From NCBI GenBank assembly GCA_963170055.1, contig CAUJGJ010000040.1:2187801-2230300 (forward strand): a DNA stretch of 42,500 nt, in the 5' to 3' direction. Below the pieces are notes generated by a model. It was given only the letters and a program-made list of their open reading frames with translations, had not been told where the DNA came from and did not search any database. The translations under genes were made by a program, and so were the position numbers. Source of the DNA: Halisarca cf. caerulea. Taxonomy: Eukaryota; Porifera; Demospongiae; Chondrillida; Halisarcidae. Of the stretch, positions 25,103 to 37,343 are shown piece by piece (positions within the stretch are counted from its first letter, which is position 1; each line of letters starts with the position of its first letter).

Positions 25103-25270
25103 ATCCATCCGTCCATGCTGTTTGCACTCCAAGGATCTTATGAAACAAAGGAGTGGTCATACTAAGGATAAACAGGTTGTGAAATAAGAGTTAGTTGCCA
25201 GGTGTCTCAGGGCAGAAACGTTGGAGACCTTGGCTGTGAAATGTTGTGTGACAATGCACACATTGGGCAA
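24413..25270 (+). repeat. Tandem repeat array, unit 1 (about 860 bp)
   Basis: The unit contains ctccctatacctgagtcctg, gcaccagcgtgcgattcatg, cctgctgcacgcaccagagg, a TA run, a CA run and ccatccatccgtccatgctg. Units 2 and 3 follow. Frames such as 24731-25165 arise from the simple repeats and are not taken as genes. Confidence 0.82.
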
Positions 25271-25642
25271 ACTCCCTCCCACCTGTTGTGTCCATTCACC
25301 TACTAGGCTAAGTTGTAGTGTATAGCTTGCATAGAAGTCATGTTGCAGTTTCTGTAGTAATAATTCCTATTAGCCCTAGATCTACCAGTGGGAATTGAAA
25401 TTGTTGCTGAAGATTTTATATTGTGGACATAATGCTAATGGTATTCAGTGAAACTGTGTCCTACAACAACAGCAAGGGTGGAGATGTTCTCATGACCAAT
25501 TACACCTTTTGCTCAGGCTCCTGCTGCACGCACCAGAGGAGCTGGAACCTGAGCATGCAGGTAGTGCAGCAGACACACATTATGCACTGCACATTCTATA
25601 AGATGAAATTACAAGACAAGACAAAGCCGTATTATACATACT
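25271..25642 (+). repeat. Tandem repeat array, unit 2 (truncated)
   Basis: It joins unit 1 directly at ctccctcccacctgttg, so it lacks the first 135 bp of the unit, and it ends at aagacaaagcc before the TA/CA section. Confidence 0.82.
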
Positions 25643-25644
25643 AG

Positions 25645-25870
25645 GGGTAAAGGCGGCCTTTGGCTGCCTTTACCCCTAGTTCAACTAACCATAGTCACAT
25701 TGGTGCCTTTTTTTACCTTTAGAAGAAATTTGTGTGATGGAAAAGCTAAACAATCCCGATTTCTTCACAAAATTGGTTCTAATCCGCCATTTTAAAAATG
25801 GCCGAGTCGTATTGGGTTGGCTCGTACTCGTATCTCGCACCTCTTTTGTGCTAGTTTTCAGTGAAAACGT
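25645..25870. mobile_element. Hairpin plus 'tacctttagaagaaattt' segment
   Basis: A perfect 14-bp-arm hairpin (ctaggggtaaaggc ... gcctttacccctag, 25645-25682) is followed by sequence related to 4920-5045 (acctttagaggaaattcg; atggctgactcgta). It appears inserted after unit 2 of the array. The family is unknown. Confidence 0.5.
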
Positions 25871-26077
25871 AAAGAATACGTAGATCAATAGGCATACATT
25901 CACTTGTAAGTAGGTTGTCACTAGAAGTAACCCAATATTATTCAAACCAAAATTACACGTACAAGATCTATATAATACAGTGATAATGGAAATGGGGTGC
26001 AGGCATGACTGTCAATTCCACAAAAATACTAAAACAATGTACCAAGGTTTGTCATACTGTATAGCTCTATGCATACT

Positions 26078-26114
<37 letters not shown>

Positions 26115-26362
26115 CCCAAACTCTCCAATTTCCTTCTCCAAAAATTCCACAGGTAGTGTAAATTGCTATAGAGAAGGCCTACTTGAGTGTCATAATCAAT
26201 CTTGAATGGTCTAGCTATAATGGCTTGAGATACCACGGTGACCATACATTTATTTTATTAACCTAAAAACTCAAATTGTCACATTTGGAACATGCACGCA
26301 GACCCCCTAGTTACCTATGATACCACGTACTTGTCTGCAGCTCCTTACAACACTAGTGCTGC

Positions 26363-26914
26363 ACGGTATACTACTGGTTGGGCTGATCAGTGAGGAAAGA
26401 GCTGCTGAGGTAGTGGTTGCTCCCTATACCTGAGTCCTGACAAAGTAATGAAAGGGGGAGGCACCAGCGTGCGATTCATGTGGCCGTTTAAGCACAGTGG
26501 AACAGGCATGGGACCCCCTCCCACCTGTTGTGTCCATTCACCTACTAGGCTAACTTGTAGTATAGCCTGCACGCACATAGATGTCATGTTGCAGTTACTG
26601 TAGTAATATTTCATATTAGCCCTATAGATCTACCTGTGGGAATTGAAATTGTTGCTGAAGATTTTTTATTGTGGACATATTGCTAATGGTATTCAGTGAC
26701 ACCGTGTCCTACTACAGCCAGGATGTGTGGTCTTCTCATGGTCAGTTACACCTTTTCCTCAGGCTCCTGCTGCACGCACCAGGAGCTGGAATCTGAGCAT
26801 GCAGGTAGTGCAGCAGGCACACTTTATACACTGCACATTCTATAAGATGAAATTACAAGACAAGACAAAGACATATTTTACATATTATATATATATATAT
26901 ATTATGTAGGTAAG

Positions 26915-26952
<38 letters not shown>

Positions 26953-27128
26953 ATCCATCCGTCCATGCTGTTTGCACTCCAAGGATCTTGTGAAACAATT
27001 AAAGGAGTGGTCATACCAAGGATGAACAGGTTGTGAAATAAGAGTTAGTTGCCAGGTGTCTCAGGGCAGAAACCTTGGAGACCTTGGCAGTGAAATGTTC
27101 TGTGACAATGTGCACATTGGGCAAACTG
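26363..27128 (+). repeat. Tandem repeat array, unit 3
   Basis: Full-length partner of unit 1, with shorter TA and CA runs. It is separated from unit 2 by about 720 bp of other sequence, including the segment at 25645-25870. Confidence 0.82.
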
Positions 27129-27182
27129 GGGTTGCTGGTGTTTTTGTCGCGTGTAGTTTTTTAAGCCAGCTTTGTTGAGGGC

Positions 27183-27183
<1 letters not shown>

Positions 27184-27227
<44 letters not shown>
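27184..27227. repeat. (CA)n microsatellite
   Basis: Pure CA repeat, 44 bp. Confidence 0.9.
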
Positions 27228-27229
<2 letters not shown>

Positions 27230-27835
27230 TAAATTCCTACATCATGCACATATTATGTATATGCTACAGAATGATTGTGGAATTTGCACAGTGCGTGCAC
27301 TCAGTCCAACTAATTATAAACTGTATCAAGCCCATACCCGTCTAGCCTCATGTATGTATAGCCCTATGTTCGTCTAGCCCTAAGACTGTCTTGCCCTTTA
27401 CTCACCGGGCTGGCCCTGTGTATGTTTCACAACCTGTCCTTATTCAATGCATGTGTTTTTTGAAGGATGCTTTTTCGGTAAATAATTTTTACACAGTCCT
27501 GTATCAATCCTACAATCTACTGCAGAATCTACTGTCTATGCTGGTGATTGGTACGACGAGCATCCCCTTCAGATTCTGATACACATGATTGCTGAATTGA
27601 TGAGGGAGAATAATGAAAGTTGGCATCTGATTTTGTGTTTATTACTGAAGAGTAGGGTGTACTCATCTTATCTGAGATGAGATTTGCCAGTTGTTTGATG
27701 CATGGTGATCAATGTAGATGGTCCCATTCCTAGGCCTCCATATTTGTTGACATTACAAAAGGAGTATAAAGGTCCTCCTTTCAACCTCAAGGACCCTTCT
27801 CTTGTATTTCCTCCTTTTGTCTACTAGTTCGTGCT
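27228..27835. other. Intergenic, no gene seen
   Basis: A patch of degenerate 'gtctagccct' minisatellite lies at 27330-27400; otherwise it is unremarkable. Confidence 0.4.
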
Positions 27836-27839
27836 AACT

Positions 27840-28145
27840 AAAGCATGAGGAAGTTGATGAAGAGACATTTGAGGGTGCATAAGCATTGAAAACTTTCATC
27901 AAAGAAGGCCATTGTTCTGCTTTTGTCCAGTTTTGACTCATTTGCACAGACATCAAGCCTGACATTATCTTCTGTGTTGATGGATTGATAGGTGAAGCTC
28001 TCTCCACTGCAGTGGCTGTAGTGTGGGCTCCATAGAAACACAAGGGCAAACTTCTGTGAGAAGTTCAACAAGCAGATCCCTGCATGACCTTATTGTGCCT
28101 GATGTATATAAGGAAATGCACTCTTTGGGCAACTGAATGCATGAC
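27840..28145 (-). pseudogene. Decayed retroelement-type ORF fragment
   Basis: Across minus-strand frames one reads IRHNKV, then ELLTEVCPCVSMEPTLQPL, RLDVCANE, then FFDE with VFNAYAPSN. From memory the order 'IRHN.VRD...LLTEVC..V..EP.LQPL ... ARLDV.A ... FFDVRVFNP.APSN' is a recurrent domain in retroelement-linked proteins of sponges and cnidarians. Several frameshifts show it is dead. Confidence 0.55.
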
Positions 28146-28153
28146 AAATGCTG

Positions 28154-28885
28154 CGCATGTGGGACATGTCCGCGCTAATTCGGAGGTGTGAAATTTTCCG
28201 TCTTTTTTACAGCTTCTGTTCTCTACTTGTAGTAGATGCAGAGAGTCAAACAAGGGATCAAGATGTAGGCAGACATGTAGACGTTCGTACGATTACCTTT
28301 TTGGAAGGCTTGCTTTTATGGCGAAGAAGCTACTGAGGTTTTCCTAACCCCTACTGAATTGCGAAACGCTCTGGGTGCTACCTGGCGGAACGCTTCCATG
28401 GCTATTTTTTAACATAAATCGCTATAACAAAACATTTACTAACTTTTCCATGCGGGTGAGTTGACCGTTCCTTTCCAAAGCCGAGATCCGATCCATTGGG
28501 CCTCAAAAGCCAACATTCAAGCTCCTGTAACTTGCGACAGGAACAAAATCTCTCCCTCACCCGCATGGAAAAGTTGCATATTTCCGATGGCTCAAAGTTG
28601 ACACCAAGAAACTGTCTCCAGCTTGTTCCCTCACGTAGCACCCAGCCGAAAACTATGATTCAGAAGAAACATCGAGTTAGGTCACAAGCAATCATGTGAC
28701 AGAGCAACCGTGACGACAGAAAACGTCACTAAACGCGGATTTGCCATTCGTATACGCCCGAATATTAGTTCGAATCACGAGATAACTGCGTGACTAATAA
28801 CTTGTAAGCACCGGAAAATTACAATTTATCGCTACGCAAACTGGGAAGCGCTATCATAACAGATCCTGGACATGTCCCACATGCG
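28154..28885. mobile_element. 732-bp TIR element, ends cgcatgtgggacatgtcc
   Basis: The 18-bp ends are perfect inverted repeats (28154-28171, 28868-28885). An inner inverted repeat, cttttccatgcgggtgag, lies at about 28442 with its complement at 28555-28575. There is no transposase frame. It abuts the retroelement remnant. Confidence 0.8.
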
Positions 28886-30290
28886 TGAAGGGTAATCAGA
28901 AAATGGCTATAGCTGATCCAGCGAATGTATTGGATTTGCCTATTAAGTTTTCTCACTTTAGAAATGTAGGTGTTGCATGCCTCAATAGCCTACACAAGGC
29001 ACTTCATGCTAACAATCAGAGCTCACTGGCGAAAGATGAGACCTCTGGATCCTTCCTGGCAACCTGTACTCCGTGTCACACTCAATACTGATTTGAAATC
29101 GTATATTTTTTGTACACGAACAATATATACCGAACCACTCCATTCTTTGTGTCTCTGGCCTTGCAATAGCAAATTACTGAGCGGTGTAGTGAGGTTAATT
29201 GTTTCTGTTGCCAATGGGAGTCCAATCAAGGTCGCCCACACATTTTGTATAGGGTAAAATTCCACCTTTTGGCCCAGAACTGATATTTTCAACACAAATT
29301 GCAGCTCCATTTTGAGACTGAAGAACACATCTATAGCAAACACCTACTTGGATATGTTTGTACTTTAAGATAAGTCTTGAACCATTTTAATCGATCAAAG
29401 TAAGATAGTTCGGTGAAGCACTTAAGAATTTTCAAGTATAGGCCTATTTGGCAGTCTTATTGTTCCATTTAGAGCTCAATATATCATCTTAGAAGGTCTA
29501 CAATGAAATATCTTAAATTTTTGTTAAGCGATTCTTAAGAATGAAAATAGATAGGAATTCTCATTATAGCGTTTGTGTCACTGAATATGTCGGCCATGAT
29601 GGCACTATTGGTGTGGAATTTTAGCAAGGGCTGAACTATGTTCATAGCATTGTAGGGGCTATATAATATCTTTGTACACAGAATGCTATAATATTATAAC
29701 TGTCTATATAAAGGTGTATAAAAACCAGTGAAAAATAGTCTGCGAAAGGATTTAGGATTGGCACAGGATCATGCAAAAAAGGCTCATCAAAAAAGCATCC
29801 TCACAAACACTGCATGGTAAATTTGTGAAACAGGCATATAACGTTTATAGATTCTGAATCTAATGTTGATTTGATTGTGTGTAGATTAATTTACAGTTGA
29901 AATTCATTTAACGCTATAGTATGCATGATATCAGGGCTTTCAGGCTAAGAGTATGTCTGGCTTGCTATACCCTTCTTGTAACCTTCCTTAGCCTGGCTCA
30001 AGGGCACTTGGTTGCCAGTCTAGTAGGCTGGACTATAGAGATATAGGCTTATACATTCTCTGTTCAATGCAGCTACAATCATGTGAAACATACAGCCATT
30101 CTTATATGATGATAAAGAAGTGCATGAACTCCAGTGCTTATGTTAATTATAATGTTATACCATGCATGAATTAGGGCTATACGAGGTGTAGCATGCATAT
30201 ATACACATGCATGTATGCAATGTTAAGTCTTGGTCATTGAATGTTTGCAGGCAGATAAGTTTTGAAAATATTCATGCAAGCATGAAGGGA
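28886..30290. other. Intergenic, upstream of gene C
   Basis: Short frames at 28885-29343 on both strands lack recognisable motifs. The left part may be more of the remnant at 27840, but I could not align it. Confidence 0.35.
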
Positions 30291-30390
30291 TAACTTCATG
30301 CAAGATTGCATGGGCGTGCACGTTTTAAGTGCCACTGGACCGGCGCATGTAATGTATAGGTGTCACCCAAGTTATGTAAACAAAAAGTAT

Positions 30391-30398
30391 TATATAAA
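30391..30398 (+). promoter_or_regulatory. Candidate TATA box of gene C
   Basis: TATATAAA lies 70 bp upstream of the gene C ATG, so a start about 30 bp downstream would leave a 5' leader near 40 bp. This is a positional argument only; TA-rich DNA is common here. Confidence 0.4.
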
Positions 30399-30460
30399 TG
30401 ATCTCCATAGGAGTCAAGATTTGAACTGCAAGATAACATTTGGAAGCTTAGAGTACAACC

Positions 30461-31433
30461 ATGGCCACTATTGCTTACTTTGTGTGTCTGCTGGTAGTTG
30501 TTGGGGCTTCAATTGATTTTGTTCCCAAAAAGCACAGACGTTCTGTATTTGGTAAGAATATACTGATGTTATGAACATGATAATATATTATAATTATAGA
30601 TAATATTGCATATTATGGTTACTGTATTATTGTAATCTACTGGTCTCACTTTATAGGGTTTTCTCTTCTCTTATCACAGTTAATTTATGTAAAGTGGAGT
30701 GCTCTAAACTGAGATGTGAAGGAGCGAGCCCTTTGTAAGTATTTAATATTGAAAGCCAGAAATCTTGCATAGATTGCAATATAATATAACAATGTTTCAT
30801 AATCTTGTTGTTTTGAAACAAAATAATAATTACACACACAGGCCAGAAGCTAGAAACTGCACCTGCACTACCTGTATATTGGGACCAATGGGTCAAGTAG
30901 ATAAAGAACAAGGTGCACTTCGTCCGTCAGAAGAAAAGGAAGTCCAGATCTTTGATGCAATTAATATGATATTCCACAACTTGTGGCCTGAGGATGGGGA
31001 CGATAATACTTTGCCAAATGAGTCTGATGTAACTGAAATGGATCAACTGTCAGCCAATGCAACTGCATCCTTAAGTTAGCAAGTTTTTGAATATTTTTTG
31101 CTATATACTGCATGTAACAGTGTCTTCTACACAACTTGGGTACTGTATAATAACTGTACATTGTGTATGCCAGCACTCTGTTGAGATGCACGCACACATT
31201 GTGAATTACATGCAATCCAGTCAATAATTTTTTCATATAGATCACACCTGCAACATTGAATGCACTAGACTTGGATGCAAGACATACGCAATGAGGTGAG
31301 ATACAACTATAACATCAATGAATCAGAGTGTATGCATGGGAATTGTGTTGAAACTTTTCTTCAATGACTATTAAAGTGATCTTCATGGACACTATACTTA
31401 TTAACATTGTCAAGCAACCTAGCTGTGAACAGT

Positions 31434-31492
<59 letters not shown>

Positions 31493-33207
31493 CATGCTTA
31501 GATATTTATTAATGCATGCATATGCTGAATCAGGGTGTTGATACATGTGAATTTTATACATAAATTATTACTGCACATTAGGCTAGCCTCCGTTTTTGGG
31601 TCATAAATTTTCATGAATAAAAAAGTTGTGGTCTGTGGTTGGAGATTGTGCAACTGTACAATAGTTTCTCTCTTGTTGTGCAAGTGTTTGCCTCTCCTAA
31701 TAAACAATTTGTGTCTTAGTTTACTTATTCTTTACGTCAAGTTAGTGTTTCGATCTCTGAAGAGTGAATTGGCAAGATCTAGCAGGTGAACTGTAGTCCT
31801 CTCGGCAGTGTCATGGAAGCTCAAAGACTAGTACTATTGGCAAAGATTCGTATGTAGCTATACATTCCTTAATAAGCTTAAACGAAACGAATCTAAGGAA
31901 CTCAGGTATGTTATGGCAGAATTGAGGCTAAAAGGGGGCGTTTTGTGGTTTGACAAGGTATGCGATTAGATTATTGCGCCTCAGACAGTTTATCACGGTT
32001 TGGCCATGTGACCGCAGATTAAACACGACTATTATACATCATTATAGGCTGAAATGCACGAGTATTTGAAGAGTTTGCCTTTGGGGACATGTGATGTCAT
32101 GTGACAAAGACCTGAAGAAGCACTCCAGTCCACAAGGATTTTATGGCGAAAAAGGTGTAGGTCTAAATCTCTACGTAGATACTTAAAACTATGTCAGGAT
32201 ATCACTGAAGGACTGAACTTTAACTGAATTCTGATTTGGGGAAGATTATCGGTCCATCCCTTCAGTTTATGCGCAGCCACTTGTTGCTATAGCCATTCTT
32301 TTTGATCGGAAATCCGTGGACATAACAGCCGTGGAATGGAGCAGCGTTTTCCCCAAATCAGAAAAGTAAGATTTGGACATGTTCTGTCTTCTGAATTCAC
32401 TTATGCGTTTGAATTCAGATGTCCAGACCCGCGCCTTTTGCGTTTTTTCCTTATTTTGGTATGGTTGAAAATCGACCATTTACCACACGTATGATATGTT
32501 TTTGGCTCTTTAAATTTCTTATGCACAAACTAAGAATGTTCGAAATACTATCTAGATGCTTTCTTGAGTCTTTCCACCTTCAGGAAGAGAAAACAAGGCA
32601 TTTATACAAGCCATTAGAAAGCGGCAGCCATTTTGTTTTATGGCAAAAAGTGCCATAACATACCTGCGAAAAGTCAAACTTAGAATCTAAGGAAATCTTT
32701 GCATGTAAACAAATTCTATGAGCAAAAGTGATATACACGATCCTGTCTACAGCCATTTGTTCATTGAAGTTCGAAAATGAATAATTCCATGGATCCTTTT
32801 GAACTGCAAAAACTATGAAATAATATTACCAGGCTAAACACGAAAATTTGTTAAAGTATGGTATTTGATATAGCCACATCAATTATAATAATAATAAAAA
32901 AAAATACAGATCTGCATGACTCTTTGTGTATTTGTACTATATTATTTCCCCCTTTCCACTGCTTAGTGTTAATGTCCAAGAGAAGAAATGCTATTGCATT
33001 ATCTGCTCCGTGGAAGCTAAGTCTATAATTCACAAGAGAGAAAAGTATCATTCACAAAAAGAAGCTGCAGTGCAACACTACAGACGTAAGCGAAGTTGGT
33101 GGAGTCGTACTTGGGCAGGAAGACTACGTGGTAGCGCCAGTGGAGGAGTATCTTATGACGGGAACAGTGGATGGTCTGGATCAATGACAATAACAATAAA
33201 TTTCTAG
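30461..33207 (+). CDS. Gene C: secreted two-module Cys-rich precursor, type 1
   Basis: Exons are 30461-30551, 30680-30734, 30842-31074, 31241-31295 and 32967-33207, joined into 224 residues. The ATG sits in a strong context (acaaccatgg) and opens the signal MATIAYFVCLLVVVGA. KKHRR at residues 23-27 looks like a propeptide cleavage site. Module 1 is CKVECSKLRC plus CTCTTC; module 2 is CNIECTRLGC plus CYCIIC. The linker is acidic and ends with an N-A-T sequon. After module 2, RRKR is followed directly by SWWSRTWAGRLRG and a Gly/Ser-rich end of about 37 residues. Gene A shares the SWW-x-RTW motif. Intron 4 is 1.67 kb and holds a (TA)n run and a TIR transposon; the other introns are 107-166 bp. 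An AATAAA lies within the last codons (33195-33200). A defence or signalling peptide precursor is inferred, not shown. Confidence 0.87.
31434..31487. repeat. (TA)n microsatellite in gene C intron 4
   Basis: Pure TA, about 50 bp. Confidence 0.9.
31903..32666. mobile_element. TIR element, caggtatgttatggca ends, 764 bp (copy 2, in gene C intron 4)
   Basis: Left caggtatgttatggcaga and right tgccataacatacctg pair. Internal blocks (acataacagccgtggaatgg, ccattttgttttatggc) match 9576-10390 in inverted orientation. It is non-autonomous. Confidence 0.75.
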
Positions 33208-34309
33208 TGAAGCATTATTTTATAATTATACTATATTTATAGCTTATATCTTCATGCTATATTACTGTAATAGATATCAACTGTTAGCCTGAAATTTCAC
33301 ATGAAAAACCTCCCCGAAAGATGGACCCGTATATATATTACGTAATACTTCAACACAAAATGACAGAACCCGTATTGTGACGTCATGCACTCTCGCTCTG
33401 AGCTGCAGCTGGTGAAACCATGCGTATACATATACAACTTGGCTAGCTATAGTTTGTATGTTCATAGATAGGTACGGTCGTTAATTGTATAGAACACAGG
33501 ACTTGATGCGGATAACGTGGACGCTGGGCTCCGCTCTGTTAATTCTCTCACCGTGGAACCCTATTTCGAGTCGTCATCCTCCATCTCCAGTTCGGATGAA
33601 GAAACGAATGCTGTGCTCCTCCAACTAAAAAGGAAGTTGTTTTTTGTAGTCATTGCGGGACAAATGTACCCAAATCAACCTATTATCTCCACAGAGAGCT
33701 AGCCAGTGCCAAAATGCTTGCTGAAATTAAATAGGCATTCATTGCCATCAAATTTTTCGAGTGACTCTGAGTGTGACGGTGTCTCAGTCTCCCTGTTGTC
33801 CGTGGATTTGCCTAATGATCGTCCACTTGAAACTGATACGCTGGACAAAGACCACTCAGTATTATTACCTGAGATTCTAACACAGCAACGGAATCTGATG
33901 ACAGCTGTTCAGAATTTGAGATAAATCTGATCGTAACAGCCGGTTCTGTGCAGTTTCAGAATGTGATCAATATATTATGCTGTAGATATAACAATATTTA
34001 ATTGAATTACTCTCTTGTGATTATTCTGATAATTTGCATGGCTTGCAATTGTAAGCCAGCCTCCATTTGGGCCATGCACACACGTTAAACTTGTAAATTT
34101 TCATGATCATAAGGGGCTCATGATCACTGAGGAATCAAATCTACATGTGTACTATAACTGACAGTGTGCATGTGTATAATTACGTATAATATTATATGGG
34201 ATGCCACGTGCTGGGACTTATAAGCTCCTTCCAACATCCAGCTGGCTGCTTTGGGCCCAGGAAGAGTCGCAGACATGGCCGCCCGTTGAAAGAAGGATAT
34301 AATATACCT

Positions 34310-34480
34310 ACCTCAATCTGGCCCGCAACTACCTTTTTGTGCCTGTTGCAGTAGAAACTACTGGCTCCTTTGGCGACTATTGTCTTCCTCCATGAATTGG
34401 CAAATCGTATCAGATCACAGACTCGTGATCCACTTCAGTACATTAAGCTTTTGTGTTTAAAACTTTAATTGTGCGTCTAT
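34310..34480 (+). pseudogene. Small fragment of a retroelement protein C-terminus
   Basis: Joining frames by eye gives VPVAVETTGSFG, then HELANRIRSQTRDPLQYIKL. The pattern 'PLAVET.G..G....F...L..RI...TGDP..Y..LL' is recalled from reverse-transcriptase proteins of invertebrates. It interrupts the transposase remnant. Confidence 0.45.
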
Positions 34481-34590
34481 TATGGGTTGTAGTACTTTGA
34501 TTTAAAATGCTCACTAACTGATTGCCCCCTTTGTGGTGTTTGTTTGTGTGAATTAATTCTATTTAAATATAAATATAAATATATTATATA

Positions 34591-34775
34591 CAGTGTAACT
34601 TCTCTAAACCGAACATCCCTAATTGGGACCAAAGAAATGGTTCAGTTTAGAGAGGTTTCCGGATTAGAGAGGTTCTGTATGTACAGCAAATATAGAGAGC
34701 AGGACTTGAAAACATGTCCAGTTTAGAGAGGTTTTCAGACTACAGAGGGTTCGGTTTAGAGAGGTTTCACTATAA
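34591..34775. mobile_element. Foldback MITE, 'ctctctaaaccgaac' type, about 185 bp
   Basis: Left agtgtaacttctctaaaccg and the right end reversed, agtgaaacctctctaaaccg, pair. 'gtttagagaggttt' is repeated about five times inside. Confidence 0.78.
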
Positions 34776-36062
34776 TATTATATATATATATATGTATATA
34801 TATAATATACAGGTACATGCACTCTATCCTTTTTGTGTTTAAAGATGTCATCTGATGATGATTCATCCAGCGACGATGACACTTGTCAGCCTGCCTCAAC
34901 GTACAATGATGACAACTTTGCTACAGCTCTCCTTCTGTTTATCCTGGCATGGCATTTTGTCTACAAGGTATCCAATGTAGGATCACTGCTTTGCTCCACT
35001 TCTTGAAACTGTTAATTCGCTCCCTCGGTAGTGCCTATGGTGATCATCCTTCTTCAAATGTTTCAGAGAAGCTTCCTCTGTCACTGAAGAAAGCTCATGC
35101 TATGTGTCAATGCTTTCCAGTGATGGGGCCCCATTCGAAGTATATTGCGTTAATTTGTAAATCATGTCAGTCTATATATATTTAAAAAGGGATTTTGGAT
35201 AGAATCAGATTAACTTATTAGTTGTCCTTACGTGCCTCCTCTGCCCACTCGTATTGGAAGACCCATAATGCCATGTGGTGAAATGCTTCTGAAAAAGATT
35301 GCATCTAAAAACAATTTTGCTCCGGCAAATATTCTGCTATCAATCTTTATAGATTGCATTCCAGAACCTTGCTGAATGAGGCATACTAGATGAATGTGAG
35401 CATTGAAGGATGTGAAATCAACGTCTCAATGTATAGCTGGACATGTATATGTATGGCTGGACAAAGGAGTGCTAACTTTTCGCAAAATGGCTGAGACTAA
35501 AAAGAAAATACAGATGTTTCGTATACCAGACAAAGTAGGTCGGCTCCCATTAACTTGGCAAATTTCCGTGGCTTTACAGCCAATCAGTGGAAGTATTGGA
35601 TTACAGTTTATTCCATGCAGTATTGTTTTGAAAGGAGTTATCCCATGCAGAGCCTGACTACAACTGTTGGCTACTCTTTGTCCGTGCATGCTAACTTTTG
35701 TTGCATGGCTCAGTACTGAGAGAGATGATTGATTTAGTTGATGAATTTCGGTGCCTGTTTTGTTCTCGTTTTGAACAGCTATATGGAGAAGAGTCATATA
35801 CTTGTAACTTACACCTACATTTATACCTTAAGGATTCCATACTAGATCATGGAACCCCTCATGTGTTTTGGTGTTTTTCAGTTGAACGCTATAATGGTAC
35901 TCACCACCTTTCATACAAACAATAGGGACATTGAAAAACAGCTCATGAAGCGTTTTTTGGAAGAACAGAAATTACGTTCAATCATTGCCTATGCTAATGG
36001 TCAACGTAGTCAGAGATCTATCAATGCAGAGTTCATGTCACTTCTTCCAGGTCAAAATGAAA

Positions 36063-36415
36063 TGGGGGTTGGCATGTGGAGGTGAGAACACATGAAGGGT
36101 GGTCTTTCATGAGGAGGTGGTCTTACATGAGGAGGTGAGCACACATGAGGAGGTGGTCTTACATGAGGAGGTGAACACACATGAGGGGTGGTCTTACAAT
36201 GAGGAGGTGGTCTTACATGAGGAGGTGTGCACACATAAGGGGTGGTCTTACATGAGGGGTGGTCTTACATGAGAAGGTGGTCGTACATGAGGAGGTGAGC
36301 ACACACGAAGGGTGGTCTTACATGAGGGGTGGTCTTACATGAGGATGTGAGCACACATGAGGGGAGGTCTTACATGAGGAGGTGATCTCGAGCAGACATG
36401 AGGGGTGGTCTTACT
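36063..36415 (+). repeat. 'ggtggtcttacatgag' minisatellite upstream of gene D
   Basis: Same units as 13622-14080 with a different copy order. Confidence 0.88.
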
Positions 36416-36459
36416 AATTTTGAGAGGAAGGGAGAGGGGAAGGACAGAGGATGAGGAGT

Positions 36460-36710
<251 letters not shown>

Positions 36711-36970
36711 ATACGTGAATGTGTTTGATGCAAGGTCTTCAATGACCCAGTCAATCAATTGGCAGTTTGTGATGTGAAAGTAAACGATTGCTCATTGTAT
36801 ATAAGTTTTGATTACTTATTTCTGCATGCGTGGTATTGTCTTGCTCGCACATGTGTGGCCTAATGGAATCATAGCAAGAATATCGGCACCTGAGCCAAAG
36901 GTACTACAGAACTGGCCTTGGAACATTGCATGAAGACAAGGGCAACAGTTACTGAGGAGTGGAAGATAAA

Positions 36971-37224
36971 AACAAGTAATTCGAGTTAAAAACTCGTGGG
37001 GGCTGTCGCCCCACGCACTCGAATCACTTGCAAAGCATTGGAGTGTAAGTGCACAGCTGAACATTCATTGAACATACTGTTTATTGTAACTGGACGATTG
37101 TTTTGAAAACAATTGCCATATTTGGCAATTGTTTTCAAAATAATTTCTCCAACTCCTTCCTGTATAAATTCATACTTCTCTATTACTATTATATAAATTC
37201 TCCATTATAAGACTTTTCTTCAAA

Positions 37225-37259
<35 letters not shown>

Positions 37260-37343
37260 CTGTATATATATATCGGACGAGCGTTACACACCGGAAGTCC
37301 AAATGAAAACAATATAGGGGCTGCCTGCGGCAGCCCTAAAAAC
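36971..37343 (+). mobile_element. Hairpin-ended repeat H1, copy 5 (full length, recent insertion)
   Basis: It has all H1 blocks in the order of the 11355 copy. It splits sequence that is continuous at 14570-14585 in the other block (gat, seven a, cgatttgcgc), giving a natural empty site. A-runs on both sides hide the exact target duplication. Confidence 0.9.

Larger units (their letters stand above)
33490..36062 (+). pseudogene. Broken Tnp2/CACTA-like transposase with nested insertions
   Basis: Plus-strand pieces occur in order. At 33639-33734 there is a zinc-finger-like start (FCSHCGTNVPKSTYYLHREL). Acidic Ser/Asp-rich stretches follow at 33736-33924 and 34845-34900. At 34960-35040 comes ITALLHFLKLLIRSLGSA after a frameshift, and at 35240-35345 GRPIMPCGEMLLKKI. 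At 35760-36030 one reads LYGEESYTCNLHLHLYLKDS, GTPHVFWCFSVERYNG and, in another frame, HTNNRDIEKQLMKRFLEEQK. The last part fits the DUF4218-type domain of Tnp2-family transposons as I remember it. Stops and frameshifts show it is dead. It ends abruptly at the boundary of the duplicated block (36063). Confidence 0.72.
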
